DNA of 60,000 nt, from assembly GCF_037975245.1 (NCBI RefSeq), contig NC_092568.1, positions 622,001 to 682,000 on the forward strand. Direction: 5' to 3'. Numbering within the stretch: position 1 is the first letter of the stretch; each line of letters starts with the position of its first letter. Both the position numbers and the translations under genes were made by a program. Positions 38,401 through 50,700 of the stretch are shown here, in pieces. This DNA comes from Apostichopus japonicus (Eukaryota; Echinodermata; Holothuroidea; Aspidochirotida; Stichopodidae). The notes under the pieces are model-generated. The model had not been told where the DNA came from. It searched no databases and saw nothing but the letters and a program-made list of their open reading frames with translations.

Positions 38401-41400
38401 GCAAAAAATCTTGAACTGAAAACACTTCAATCATTGTAATATAACTCCATTTACAAGTAAGCACCATTACTCATAAAAAAATCTCAATATCTGCCAGTCT
38501 GCTAGGTCACCAGAATGATGAACTTGAAAAATGGGGTAAACAAGTGAAAAGGATGAATACCAGAGTAGTGGATGGTCCTGAAGCACAGAGTGCATTTTTT
38601 AGTTTCTTCATGTATTTTATTTAAGTTCAGAGCTATACAAAGTTTGAACAATAAATTATTCCCTATGACATATACAGTAACAGTTTGTTTATCTCTCATG
38701 CCATGGCAACCATAAATTCATGTAGATTTGGCAGGGTACAGTCTACTTCTATGGTGATGTGTCATAAGTGTACATACTTGTTTGTATTTATAGTTAAACC
38801 TTAATTATAGGTTCTATGTGCAGAACTGTTGGGAACCACAGACAATTGATGTACCTAATGGCAAGATCCAGCATATTTTGGTGGGATTTCCATCTCTTTG
38901 CAAGTCTGTAACATGAATTTTGATGAACACGCTTCAAGTTTACACAGCATTACCTTGTGATCTTTCTGAGAAAAGCATATGTAAAGAGATCTGCATTCAT
39001 ATTTGCTTTATATCTCTTTAAAAACAGGGCAAGAAACCACCAGTAATGTCCTTGCTTTCACCTTACTGTCACTGGGTCAAAACCCTCACATAATGGAAAG
39101 GTAGGTACTATACATTTTTAAGTGAAATATGTTGGTTTCTGCAGTAGATACATGTTGTCATTGTGTTAATACACTTTTATGAGAAAGTAGACTTTGAGAA
39201 AGAATTGAGTTCATGTTTGTCAGTAGTCTCTTTTGTCTCACCAGTAGGGTATTCCCCTGGTCTTTGTGAAGTTCTGAAGCACCTATCGTTGTTTGTTTGT
39301 TGTTGTTGTTTTTCTAAATATTTTCAAGAGGCTGTGTTTTGTTCACAACACTAGTGCAAATCTTAGAAATTTGTATACTGACATATTTTATACTATAAAC
39401 CATCTCTAAGTTTTTCTATCTTCATTTCCCTCTTTTTATTTATTTTATTTTTTACTCCAGGTTACTGGAAGAAGTTGACACCGTTATTGGAGATAAGGAA
39501 AATATTGAATATGAAGATTTAGGCAAATTGGAATATATGTCACTGGTAAAGCCTTAATGAAGTAGAGTAACACAACAGTCTTGTCGCTGTGGTCAATAGA
39601 TGATTTAGTCCCATGCTACAATGGGAGCCTAATTCTTTGCAATGGTTCCCAGTTGTGCCATCAGTATTGCAACTTAAAGTTTCATTGTCATAACAGGAAA
39701 GAGAATTAGGCTCTATATTTCTATGCACTTCTGTTCTTTCCAATTACTTCTCCAGCCAACTTGAAGGAGCTAAGGGATTGATGGGTTCCAAAGCTGCCCC
39801 TAATTGCATATTGTTGTTCTGAAATAATACAGCTAACTCTAACTCTGCTGCACAATAAAAATGAAAACATCTTGTGATATGACATTTTGCCGTATGTTGC
39901 CACAAATCGGGAGTCAATGTGTATCCGCCGTCAATAGTCCTTCCCTCTTATTCCCCCAGGCCTGGCAAGAAGGCCAGGGTATTGCAGCCTTGGGCTTGAG
40001 TTTTCTGAAAATCACATTGGAATAATGTATTCTCATAATATTTCATACTGTACTTCATAATATTTCATACTGTATTTCATACTGTACAATATTTCATACT
40101 GTAAGAAATGGACACTTCAAAAAGCGGGCAGGTGTCAGAATTGTCCGAAGCACGACCTGGTGCTTGATGCCCCTCCCCACCCCTGCCACCCCCACCAGCC
40201 CCACCACCCCCACCCCCATAGTAGTAAAGTAAAGTGTTTGTTCACATCATTTGTAAGACAATGTTGACATCAGTATTTATATTTTGTATTCCTTAGGTCT
40301 TCAAAGAAACCCTCCGCCTCTATCCACCGGTATCAGGTTCAGCTCGTGTCATCCCCGATGAAATGGACGTCGTGGGCTTCAAAATGCCAGCAGGGACATC
40401 GCTATTTGTGAGTAACCGTTTACAGGGATAGGAGAATGTTATTATCATGGGATTTTATATGTAAACCACTACACTTGGGAATGCTGTATCACGAAATGGT
40501 GTTTAAACAAGGGATGTACCATTAGACAAACTTTTTTATCTTGTACATGTTATTGATGCCATCTTGGGATATCATCTGCTAAAACACTAATGAGGTCACT
40601 GGAGATGAAGTTGAGAGAATGAGATGTACTGATGAACAATCATTCTTGTAGATATCAACTTGGGATATCATCTGCAAATGGCTTCACTGTGAAGGATATA
40701 GCAGGAAATGAGATGTAGAAAGGGGATTTACTGAGAGATAAAATCTTTACAATATTCGGTAACTTTGCGATGCTAAGGCCATATGTTCTTTTAAAGGACG
40801 ACGGTAATGACGATCTCCTTGAAAACATTGTGATACAAATGCTATTTTTTGTTTTTACTAGGTCACTTCTTTTGCCATGTGTAGAATGGAGCAGTATTAT
40901 AAGGATCCACTGACCTATGACCCTGAGCGATTCAAGCTAAACGAGGACCAGTGAGTATTCCTTAACTGATATAAAGAAAAATATTAAGCACCCAGTCAGA
41001 AGTTGTAAATTTCTCAAAAGGGGAGTGTTCCTTGCCTTAAACAATAACCCAACTTGTACCCACTCCTTGTGCCCCCATCCCCCTGAAAATTATCTCTGAC
41101 TATGCGCCTGCATGTAGAAAGCTATTGTTCATTGTGAAAACTTATTTCAGGCTTCTTATGATCACTTCCTATTCATAAGTTTCATATTAGAACATTTTTC
41201 TTGATCATTCATGAATCAACAGGACAGTGAGAAGCTTTGATCTTTTTGATATTTTTCCCTTCAGAACCTTGTATACGTACTTCCCATTTTCATTAGGACC
41301 TCGTTCCTGTATTGGTCAACAGTTTGCCATGGTGAGTAATGATAGGTCATTAAACGTTTAAGTAATTCAAAAGAAGGTATTCCTGTAGAAGTTCTGACAT

Positions 41401-41761
41401 TTCGTATGGTGGCGGAGCGTGCATTTTAAAGACCACCCTGTTACAGCTCTTGAAATCTGTTCCACTATTTTTACCAGATCATTAAAACTGAAGAATTTAC
41501 TTTTGAGACCAGTCATCATTTTACAGAATTCTTAAATTCTCTTCATTACATGTGAGGTGAACTTTACATCTTTGTCAGACTTGCTCATATTAAATTTTCT
41601 TTCATTTTCTTAAACAGATTGAAGCTAAGATCATTCTTAGTAAACTTCTCCAGAAACTAACCTTCAAGTTGGTACCTGACCAGGATTTTGGTATTTACGA
41701 ACGACTAACCCTGAAGCCGTCTGGTCATTGTGCTAACTACATCACTTTGAGAGAGAAGTGA
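32476..41761 (+). CDS. CYP46A1-like: Cytochrome P450, CYP46A1-like (P450-3), complete, 13 coding exons
   Basis: CYP46-clan monooxygenase, predicted to sit in the ER membrane and act on sterol-like lipids. Exons: 32476-32612, 33142-33219, 34990-35071, 35342-35502, 35836-35974, 36480-36587, 37956-38181, 39028-39100, 39461-39545, 40297-40407, 40862-40950, 41265-41331, 41618-41761 (stop TGA). They give 499 residues with the same exon lengths as P450-2 throughout. The N-terminus has a hydrophobic anchor (about residues 9-31) and HIPGPKRDS. Motifs: AGQETT 310-315, E367xxR370, PERF 421-424, FSLGPRSCIG with heme Cys445 (codon 41308-41310). The C-terminus VPDQDFGIYE and CANYI closely resembles P450-2. 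Exon 2 contains a run of ten A (about 33185-33194), a slippage-prone site; as read here the frame is intact. All introns are GT-AG. The long open frame 37551-38195 is exon 7 plus readable intron, not a separate gene. Confidence 0.95.
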
Positions 41762-42762
41762 TGGCCAGAAGTGATGGTCACTTTAAGAGAGAAGTAATGA
41801 CCAGTGTATCAAATCGGGGAGCTTGAGTTGAAGTGAGATGAAATACCTAGGAACCTGAAATCATGTACAAAAGACAAAAAAGGATGCGTGGTACAGATTA
41901 TTCAACTGTTTTTGAAGAATCATGAATGTTTCTGTGAGTGGACACATATTAGAAAGAAAGAAGACAAGCAAAGAAAAAATTGGACTTGATTGTACAAGCG
42001 TGGTACAACAATCTATTCTACCATCCCCTGCGAATGGTATCCAAAATAACAATTGAATATTAATAGTAGAAATAATTAACAGAAATAATCTTAAATCAAG
42101 GATGATACCTCAGGCCGTTTCAACATGAGTGTTTCAATAGCCTATAACATTTGAACTACTCTCTGCTCTAGGGACCTCCCCTGGCACACTTCTCTATATT
42201 CAATATGAAATATTAGTAATATAAAAAATTGTTTACACCTTGCCATTAGTACCAGTCAGAAACAATCAATGTAATACTTCCATAGCTTTGAAGATAGGAT
42301 TGAATTTTTGTCCAATTTGATCTTCATGCTTCATCGATAAATGTCTTTTTAAGTGCAGCATTGTATTTGAATATCTTTACTTTTCAGTCTTAGGATCTTG
42401 CCTATGTAATAGTTTCCACTTTTCATGATTTTACTTTGAAATATGTGTACATACTTACCTATATTAGAAACCTTACTGGGGATAAATTGAATTTGTCATA
42501 AAAAACCAACAGTAGTAATTGTCATCAGTGCCTTCTTGGTATATCAATATGAAAGGATAATAATTAATATGTTTTCTTCAAACTGAAAGTTGCCAGGTAA
42601 AAATTCGGAAATAATAAGTGTACATAATAATAGCAAATAAGCCAAAAAAAGTCTAATGTGTATTTTCTTAAAACACTATTTAAATTATAAATTTGTTGTT
42701 GTCATGGACATTGAATCAATAGTTTTAAATACATTAATATCTTTAATTATTACTGGAAATTA

Positions 42763-42768
42763 AATAAA
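42763..42768 (+). terminator. Candidate poly(A) signal for P450-3
   Basis: AATAAA about 1 kb past the stop codon, preceded by AT-rich sequence. A functional site needs transcript 3' ends; other weaker variants occur closer to the stop. Confidence 0.35.
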
Positions 42769-42859
42769 CTTAACTTTAACTTAAGACTTTTGCAAAGAGC
42801 TGTCCTGAAAAAAAAGAGGAAAATCACTGAACAAAAGAATTTGTAACTTTTTGTAAATA

Positions 42860-43275
42860 TAGTTTTCATCTTGGTTTTAATAATCAGATCTGTCAATATT
42901 ATCTGTGATGTGACCAGAATTTAAATCACTGCTCAGGTTAAATATTTATTCCAGATGTCAGTGCCGGATAGAATGGAAATCTACTCTGTAACTCCCAACA
43001 ATTTGTCAACAACCCAATTGGACCAAACATTTATTTTGCTTTGTTCGAATTACATTATTTGATCATTGCAAATGTTTTTCTTTGTCTGTTTGGAAGAACA
43101 TTAACACTTTATATAACATGTAACATATAGTTTTCATGTTCCTTTTAGTAATCAGATCTGACAATATTATCGGTGATGTGACCAGAATTTAAATCAATGC
43201 TCGGGTTAAATAATTATACCCAGATGTCAGTGCAGGATAGAATGGAAATCCACTCTGATACTCCCAACAATTTGT
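42860..43275. repeat. Direct duplication of ~150 bp, 268 bp apart
   Basis: The stretch starting TAGTTTTCAT at 42860 recurs at 43128. It shares AATCAGATCTG, CAATATTATC, GTGATGTGACCAGAATTTAA, CAGATGTCAGTGC, GGATAGAATGGAAATC and CTCCCAACAATTTGTC in the same order, with about one difference per ten bases. It is non-coding and lies downstream of P450-3. Confidence 0.9.
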
Positions 43276-44213
43276 CCATTTGACCATTATAAACCATATA
43301 CCTCACTATCCCATGAGAATGAAGTAACTTTATTTTCTGCTAAGCAGTAAATATCTGTGTCTTCCAGTTATGGAATCCAGTTATACTTATTAGATTTATT
43401 ATATTATTGATTGATATTGATTATCTCCGATAAGTGTAGATTTGTTCCAATTCTCCTTGTTCTTAATATTGATTATGATGCTTCTGTATGGATATCAATC
43501 AACCAATCAATCAATTACTGATGAAGTTTAAAGATGAGACACTATTCTCATACTTCCAGGGATATCTTCCATCACATAGTCAACTTGGCAAATGTACTTC
43601 ACCATGGTAAAGAATGAACCTCCTCATTCCTTGATGAGAATTAAAAGCTGTGAGATGTTATCTTCCTCAAAAGGACCAGGTTGTCGACCAGCTTTCAAGA
43701 TTGGTGGTGCAAACTTAACGACACAGTACAGCCTATGAATGCAAATGCACTTTATCTTGGCCAGAAAGAGATACAAATTAGCTTCAATATGTACCTCCAT
43801 CCAGTGTCCAGTACCTGTACCTTTGTTTCCAGGAGGCCAATTAGTTCAGTGGAAAGGAATCTATCAAAACATCAAAGAGAAGGGGGGGGGGTAGGAAATT
43901 TGGGGCAGTTTGGACAGAAACCTTTTTTTTTTATAGTTTTGACAGAAAACTGGTGATCAGTTTGGGGATCATCTTTTAAATTTACTTTTGTAGATGCTAC
44001 TGCGGTCCAGGTGGGACAGAAAATTGCAACATTTTATCTAAATAAATATGTGTTCTCGAAAATGTATCGACTTTACCTCACAGCTTTCACTAAACATTCT
44101 AGGGATTATGTGGTATGTGAAACACTCTTACGCTATCTTTGCTTATGTGAAGATCCAGCTGAATCATTCAGCACAGCTGTCGTGGAATACATCTCAAAAG
44201 ATTTCATAAAAAT

Positions 44214-44575
44214 CAGTGGCATAGGAAGGTACTTTTGAGTGGGGGGGCTGAAGACCGATGGCCGGCCTGGGGGAGGGGTATAAGGGGAGGGGTCTCCCCC
44301 TCCCCTTTGGATTTTTTTTGCATTTCCAGGTGGCCTCAGATGCAATTTGGTGCAATATAGCACACTATAACACCCACGTAAATAATTTTGCATTTTCACC
44401 TGGCCTTAGATGCAATTTGGTGCTCCAAATGAGATTTGTTTCTCATTTGGAAATGAAAAAGGGGTTTTCTGACTTGCGAAGCGGGGGGAGGGGGGCGGAA
44501 TGATACTTCAGCCCCTCCATATTTTCACTGGGGGGCTGGCGCCCCCATCCGCAACCGGCGGTTCCTACGCCCTTG
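44214..44575. mobile_element. hAT-type MITE (CAGTGGCGTAGGAA family), copy 2
   Basis: Starts CAGTGGCATAGGAA and ends TTCCTACGCCCTTG, and the body matches the copy at 30279-30619 over most of its length (GGTACTTTTGAGTGGGGG, GATGCAATTTGGTGCTCCAA, CTGACTTGCGAAGCGGGG). Flanking octamers ATAAAAAT and TAAAAAAT agree at 6 of 8 positions. An extra segment near 44346-44390 distinguishes it from copy 1. Confidence 0.9.
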
Positions 44576-45512
44576 TAAAAAATAATAGAATTATGACACT
44601 CCCATCCTCCGAAGGATACTCTTCTGCCATTAATTTGACTGAAGTATGTAGAACAGTCGTTATACATGGAGAAACACATTACAAAATTGTATTTAACTCT
44701 GAAATTTCTTTGTTATGTATCACAACGCCTACGTGTGTGGGGAGGGGGGTTGATTGGCGTAACCAGGGGACAGGAAAGTACTCCTCCCAGAGAAAATTTT
44801 AGGGACTAAACATGGACGGCAAAAAGTATAGATAATAGCTTCTGCAAGATACTCGATTGGCTACTTCTTTTATAACAGGTTGTGATATGCTTCACAGGTT
44901 TACCTCATTAGCCATACTAGGCATAGAATGAGTTTTCTATGAACAATTTTTGACAACTTTACTCAAAATTCCGTGCTTCGTATAGGAAGTGATTGTTGTC
45001 ATTTGGGTCAAAATATATACATATGATATACCTGTTTGTACCTACACACACGTAATATTATATATTTGTATATGATCGATATATTCAGGACCGTAGCCTA
45101 GCCCCACACCCCCACCCTCCCCCAAAAATCCAAATGGCTGACACGCACGCAAACTCGTATACACCGGTATCAATTGCAAAACACAAATGTGTAGTTAAAC
45201 ATTATGGAATCATATAGCATTATTTTGCATCTAGGATGACAGCCAGACCGGAAGGGTGGGAAGGGAGAGGGGGGGGGGGAGATGGTCACCTCGAAATCTG
45301 GAGTAACTTTATTTACTAGACGTTTTAAAAACACGAAAAGGCCTACAATTATCAACTTCCTTCGATTTTCAACATTGTATTGCCAAGACACTTTTTCAAT
45401 TGTAAAGAGCAAGTTGAAACTTCCAAAATTTTCAATTTTAACTTTACGCTCACTCAGTTTTTAACTTCTCTAAGCATTTTACTGCAACTCTCAAAGATAT
45501 TAAAATACCTCA

Positions 45513-45808
45513 CATTACGAGTTCAACGCCGTACTGGTTAGCCCTTGCTCGCTTTATACCCCGCCGGGAAAACGGCGATGTCCCGGGTACGTATCACGTG
45601 ATCTACGAATTAACCAAAGCTATCTACCTTATCTTCTTAGCTAATGAAGCAGCTGCATCAGGAATAAACGTCCACCGAAGAGATTGAGGGGTAAGATGAG
45701 GCAGTCAGCTTCGGTTACTTCGTAGATCACTTTGATACCCGGAAAATCACCAGGTTTCTCCGGGTAGTTATAAACCAAGCGAGGGATAACAAGGTTCAAC
45801 TTGTAATG
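45513..45808. repeat. Imperfect ~100-bp inverted repeat
   Basis: The left arm 45513-45620 and right arm 45708-45808 are reverse complements with moderate identity and some indels. The best block is GTGATCTACGAA(T/G)TAACC(A/G)AAGC. The spacer is 87 bp. On the minus strand the right arm reads as an open frame (45641-45895) encoding NYPEKPGDFPG and KVIYEVTEA; the left arm is a frame-disrupted relative. I do not recognise the protein. Confidence 0.7.
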
Positions 45809-46291
45809 CAATCCATCAGACATTTCATAATCTAATTCAAATAAAAGAAAAACGTCCACATTTGAACGTTCAGATACTCTGGTATTGGTAAACATAGGCG
45901 TAGGAGCCCAATGTGATGGGGGGGGGGGCTGTAACGACTTGCCCGAAAAATATAACCGCGTTCAATATGTTAATATACATATCATATAGGTATGCATCGG
46001 TTACTACATCGCTTCATCCGCGGGATGCTAATGTAAACAACAAAATGTCTTATGTAGATGGAGAAAAGCATGGACGGCCAATTATATCAAAACTTTCTTT
46101 TACATTAGTAATGGCGAATTAGTCGGGCAAGTTTAGAATTTACTTTAATTACCAACGAGATTTTTTATATTTAACTATTGATTTCCTTTAGCTACATAAT
46201 TGCAATTCCTTTTTCTTTCAGTACGTGCCCGAAAAAATCTCAGCATATTGCCCGAATTTTCACAAAAATATTTGGTTGGGGGGGCTGCAGC

Positions 46292-47075
46292 CAAGGGCGG
46301 CGGAACCGGGGGGCACAGGGGCACGTGCCCCCCCACTTTTCCTCAGGTTAAAAATGTGCCCTTTTTCTACATAAAAATTTCTAAATAAAAAAAAGTTTAC
46401 AAAGCGAAACCCACGTCGAATGAAATATTTCTGGAAGTTTTAAATGTTTACTACCACAGGCGTAGGAGCCCAATTTGATTTGGGGGGGGGGGGGGGGGCT
46501 GTAACGACTTGCCCGAAAAATATTACCAAAATTTTTCGCGCGCTACGCGCGCGTCCAACATGTTAATGTGCATATCATATAGGCATGCGTTGGTTATTAC
46601 ATCGCATGCCAATAACATACAATCATTAACCGTGTTATAACCCTTCCAAATTGGTTAGAATTATTCGGAAAGACGTTACAATAATAATGATCATAATAAT
46701 ATCAGTTTAACCATTGAAAAACACATAGAAAATTATTTTTCTTTCAGTATTTTCACATATTTCATTTGCTTTCATGCATGTATCGATCGCGTGTGCAGGG
46801 ACTTGCACTTTATAATGATTTCACCTCATTTTGTCTTTTTCCTTGTTTCCCAATTTGCACATTAGATATTGCAGTGCTAGTATGCATTGTTTCCTTGAAG
46901 GGGGGGGGGGGGGTGGCGTTGATGGTGTGATGTGTATACGCAAATAAGATAATACAATAAGAGTTATAAAGGGTACTAAATATCAGGTTGCATCAGTCCA
47001 ATCGAATTTCTGCAAAGTGCCCTTCGACGTTGGTGCCCCCCCCCCCCCATATTAAAAGTTCTTCCGCCGCCCTTG
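46292..47075. mobile_element. hAT-like MITE (CAAGGGCGGCGGAA family) nested in copy 2
   Basis: Perfect 14-bp inverted termini CAAGGGCGGCGGAA (46292-46305) and TTCCGCCGCCCTTG (47062-47075). A perfect 8-bp duplication GCTGCAGC flanks it (46284-46291 and 47076-47083), lying in the host element's CTGCAGCC sequence. The element itself contains another insertion starting at 46455. There is no transposase frame. Confidence 0.92.
46455..46750. mobile_element. CATAGGCGTAGGAG-family MITE, copy 3, truncated, innermost insertion
   Basis: Begins CACAGGCGTAGGAGCCCAAT and follows copy 1 through TTTAACCATTGAAAAACACAT to a TTTCTTTCAG near 46747. Family similarity then stops and no right terminus is present, so the 3' end was lost or deleted. 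It contains a 17- to 18-G run and a CGCGCGCTACGCGCGCG palindrome-like stretch absent from copy 1. Confidence 0.8.
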
Positions 47076-47709
47076 GCTGCAGCCCCGCCTCCTACGCCTA
47101 TGCTGGTAAAAGTAGGCTACATTAAAAACGGAAACAATTTTTAGAACTATTTCAGAATTAAGCACATATCGGTGGCCTTTAACACTGACTCCTGTCTGAA
47201 ACTTTTAGAATAACTCAAAAGAACGGTTCCTCTCCTGAGAGTGAGACTGACTTTTAAGCGTTATTACTCAAAATTTTAACACAATACTGAAGACAGGCAC
47301 ATATATGCGAATTGTCAACGAGCCTTCCACTTGATTTGACCTTGAATAGCGGTGAGAAGGTCAATGATAGGAAACAATTTTCCTGAACTTGGTATCATAA
47401 TTTTATATGTATATCAATAATAGATGTTGACTCGGTGAAATCGCTCTGGTAAACTGTCGGATGTGTATACGAGTCGACCGTTGGACTCGCATTTTCACGG
47501 CAGAGTGCACAAAGATACTCAAAACTATACAAGGTATACAGATTCTGTATATTACATTGTCAACTTCTTTGTGGCATATAAACAATGCACGTAGCTTGTG
47601 TGCAGCCAGCATAGGTGGTTGTTCATTTATCACCGACGAAGATTATTGTAGAATAACTGAGATCGTAACACCGTCCTGTGTTATTTTTTCCTCATTATTG
47701 AAGAACAAG

Positions 47710-50700
47710 ATGTTGTGGCTGTACGTGTTACCTTGTGTTCTTCTGCTAGCAATCCTTGTCGTGCTGGGATATGCTGCATATATCCATTATCAGCATGTGA
47801 AGTACAGCCATCTTCCTGGTCCAAAACTGAAGAGGTAACTTTCGAAAGAATGTATATGTAACTTATCTAGATCTCGATAATTAGTTATAGAGCTAATAAA
47901 AATACATTTGTAAGGACGTTAAAAATGGATTCTTAAAAATTTTGTTGGGAAAGAATATTAGGCCACTCATCGGGCCCAGGACAACATAAGGCGCGAATCC
48001 ATGAGTGTGGTGTCGATACACCGCTCCACCGTCCCCATTCCAGCCTTACACAAAAACTGAAAAGATGTATTAGCACAACCTTGCCTTTACTTAGACCAGT
48101 CTAACTATGCCCCAGAACAGTGCACTAATTGACGCCTAAAGTTTCATATTTGTTGTGGGAGAATCCCCAATCATCCCCTGCGGCACAAGAGTCAGCTTCC
48201 ACCACGTAACGCAGGCCCAAACCCTACATAAACCGGTTGATCCGCCTCAGACCCCCCCCCCCCCGCCCTATGTCCTAGCTTTGAAATCTTGTGCATGCAA
48301 GTGGTTTAAGGGCTTACCCTTAGTAGACAGCTTATATAGTTAATAATTCGGAGGAATGTCATTTTTGTTCATACTTTCATTCATTTCATTTTAGTTTTTT
48401 TGTTGGAGGGTCAGATTTTTTGGATGAAATCGGCAAAGGAGAGCTAACGTTAGCTGAAGCAGTCTACAACATGTAAGTAATGCGATCAACATTAGTTACA
48501 GATTAATACAGAACTATAGTGTAGCTAGATCATAGGTCCATATGTAGACTTCTGTGACCATACAATTTTACGTGATGTTTATTCTTTCCTATGAGAGTTG
48601 CGTCAGTTTGTGTTCAGGAGTAAATCAACACTAAGTAATTATTGTCAGAAGTATCCGGGGACAGATGTATAGGTAACGTTAGATGCATTCAGAGCCAGGT
48701 CGGTCCCCGGGAAAGTACATGCCATCGGACCATCTTCTTGAAGACTCATTTTTATGTAAATATTAGATTAAAATATAATATATCCCATAGTTTCCCGGGC
48801 AACCCCCCACCCTTTATTTCACCCCGGCCCCGGGGCTGTAGCGCCTATTTTATAGATTGTACAGACATTGAAGTACATCATATCGAAAGCTAAGGGTACT
48901 ACTGGACGACATATACATTAATCTGGGAGTGACTCGAACCGGCGACCTTATGATTGAAAGGCATCGGCGTTAACCACTGAGCTAACACTCCAAAGTACAT
49001 AAGTAGATAGGAGATATAGGAAGGAACGAAGTAAATGAGTGGTAAACATTGTTACGAAATGTGTCGTTGCTAAATATATATATCTCTTTTTAATCCACAG
49101 GCACAAGGAATATGGGCGTGTGATCAAAATGTTCTTCTTTCATGCTCATTTTATCAGTGTCATTGATCCAATGGCTGCCAAGGTCAGTGTATGGAACACC
49201 CAGGGTGTAAAATTTAGCCTCTCGTGGTGGTACATTAACGTAAATTTGTGTGCTGATCCTAGTATATAAGCTGTTCGTCAACATTCTTGTTTCTCGCATT
49301 GGGGGTTTAATGCATGAATGGTAACTGCAAAGCAGGTTTTACCGTGCATATTGTATGTTCTTTACACGTATACGTTCTCAGTCCATCAACGTTGAATAAA
49401 GACTATTACTACCAACCTAAGTTATTCTGTAATATGCATATAAGGTAAGAGAAATTAAAGCAGATTTATAGTGCTTTAATATTTGTTTTACAATTTTACT
49501 AAACCTTTGCAATTGATGAAATAGGACACCCTTCTCGGCCTTTTGGCTAAGATCATGTGTAGTATCTGTTCCCTTTCGAGGGGAATAGTGATGCACACCC
49601 GACGATGATCACACAGTCACAGTCCCGATGCAAGGGGACTAGGGTTGAGAGCGGATCAGTCGTTCGGTAGTTTGGTTTTCGTGCCCAGGTTCTTTCCTTG
49701 GCGACTTTTTCATAAAAAGTACCCTTGTAAAAGATTCTGAAGGTGAACAAGCTAGAAATCAGTGATTCCATGGAATTCTGCAGAATATATCAACGAAAAA
49801 CTTTATCATATTATCACATGCAAATAGAGAAATTTCAATTTCCAATACTTTCTTCATTGTTGACATGGTAACAAAACTGGTCAAGCTTAATGGAACACAT
49901 CCTTGTGAAATTTTACAGTTTTGAAAGATTCAATATATTGATTACTTCTTGACTAACAAAACCTTTTCCCCTTTAAGATTACGGATGTTACATTTTCTGC
50001 TGCCGGAATATCCCTTTAGGTATTTCCTATTCATATGGAAATGAATCCGGTATTCAATGGATCGGTAGTAATAGCCCCATGGATATATCCACAGCTATAT
50101 GAATTACGGTTGTGACTACATTTAAATTATATACATCTAAACAAAGGAGCATGCCTGGTCAGACGCGCATCAACGGGTATGGGGGAGGGGGTGGCTATGC
50201 ATTCTCCCATCACCACCCATTCCACCTCACGCAAAAACTTCAAAATTAGTTATTAGCACAACCTTATGTTTTTCAACCTAATTCATTACAGACCTAAATT
50301 ATAGTCTAAACATAAGCGGCAATCATGCAAATTTGCTATTTACAGACGTCGGTAGAAATTGTAGAAACTACCTACTCCAACCTGGCGTTTATTTCTCATA
50401 AAAGACTTAACTTATAGTATAAATAGTCAGTCAACGCATAAGTTGTTCCTTTCTTATTCGAGAAGGCAGTTGGGGGGGTGGGGGTGGCGAGGAATTCAGT
50501 TCTTCCTTCATGAGAGTCGGATTCAACAGCCCATGGTCACACCTCTTTTGTAAAATCCTCGTGTCACCTCTGAACCTTCCCCCAAGGTTCATGTCCCTAC
50601 GTAAATTGGGGAAAGTTTTAGAATTTGACCACCACTTTGGAATGGGTAAATGTTTCGCCTTATTCATCGAAAACCTTGGATTCGGTCCTTGATCCTGGCT

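Larger units (their letters stand above)
45893..47102. mobile_element. hAT-like MITE (CATAGGCGTAGGAG family), copy 2, split by a nested insertion
   Basis: Termini CATAGGCGTAGGAG (45893-45906) and CTCCTACGCCTATG (47089-47102) are perfect inverted repeats. The flanks TTGGTAAA and CTGGTAAA agree at 7 of 8 positions. The body matches copy 1 (31805-32191) up to about 46291 and resumes at 47076; the segment between is a second transposon. Without that insertion the element would be about 0.43 kb. Confidence 0.88.
41762..47709. other. Intergenic spacer P450-3 / P450-4
   Basis: The longest spacer (5.9 kb). It contains the P450-3 3' UTR, a direct duplication of about 150 bp (42860 and 43128), a hAT MITE (44214-44575), a large imperfect inverted repeat (45513-45808) and a nested MITE stack (45893-47102). 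The last 0.6 kb before the P450-4 start is repeat-free and probably holds promoter or 5' UTR. It ends in a pyrimidine tract with AG at 47702-47703. No further P450 exon or recognisable gene was seen on either strand. Confidence 0.6.

Noticed and set aside
47461-47709. 83-residue N-terminal extension of P450-4 from the ATG at 47461
   Set aside because: It is in frame and open but has no counterpart in the paralogs, and it would bury the membrane anchor inside the protein. The ATG at 47710 gives the normal P450 N-terminus.
48925-48991. Functional tRNA gene on the minus strand
   Set aside because: A and B boxes are present but the T stem does not pair, and the 3' sequence continues like the SINE at 16895.
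49531-49712. Functional U2 snRNA gene
   Set aside because: Similarity ends at about nt 45 of U2; the later stems and the Sm-binding site are missing.
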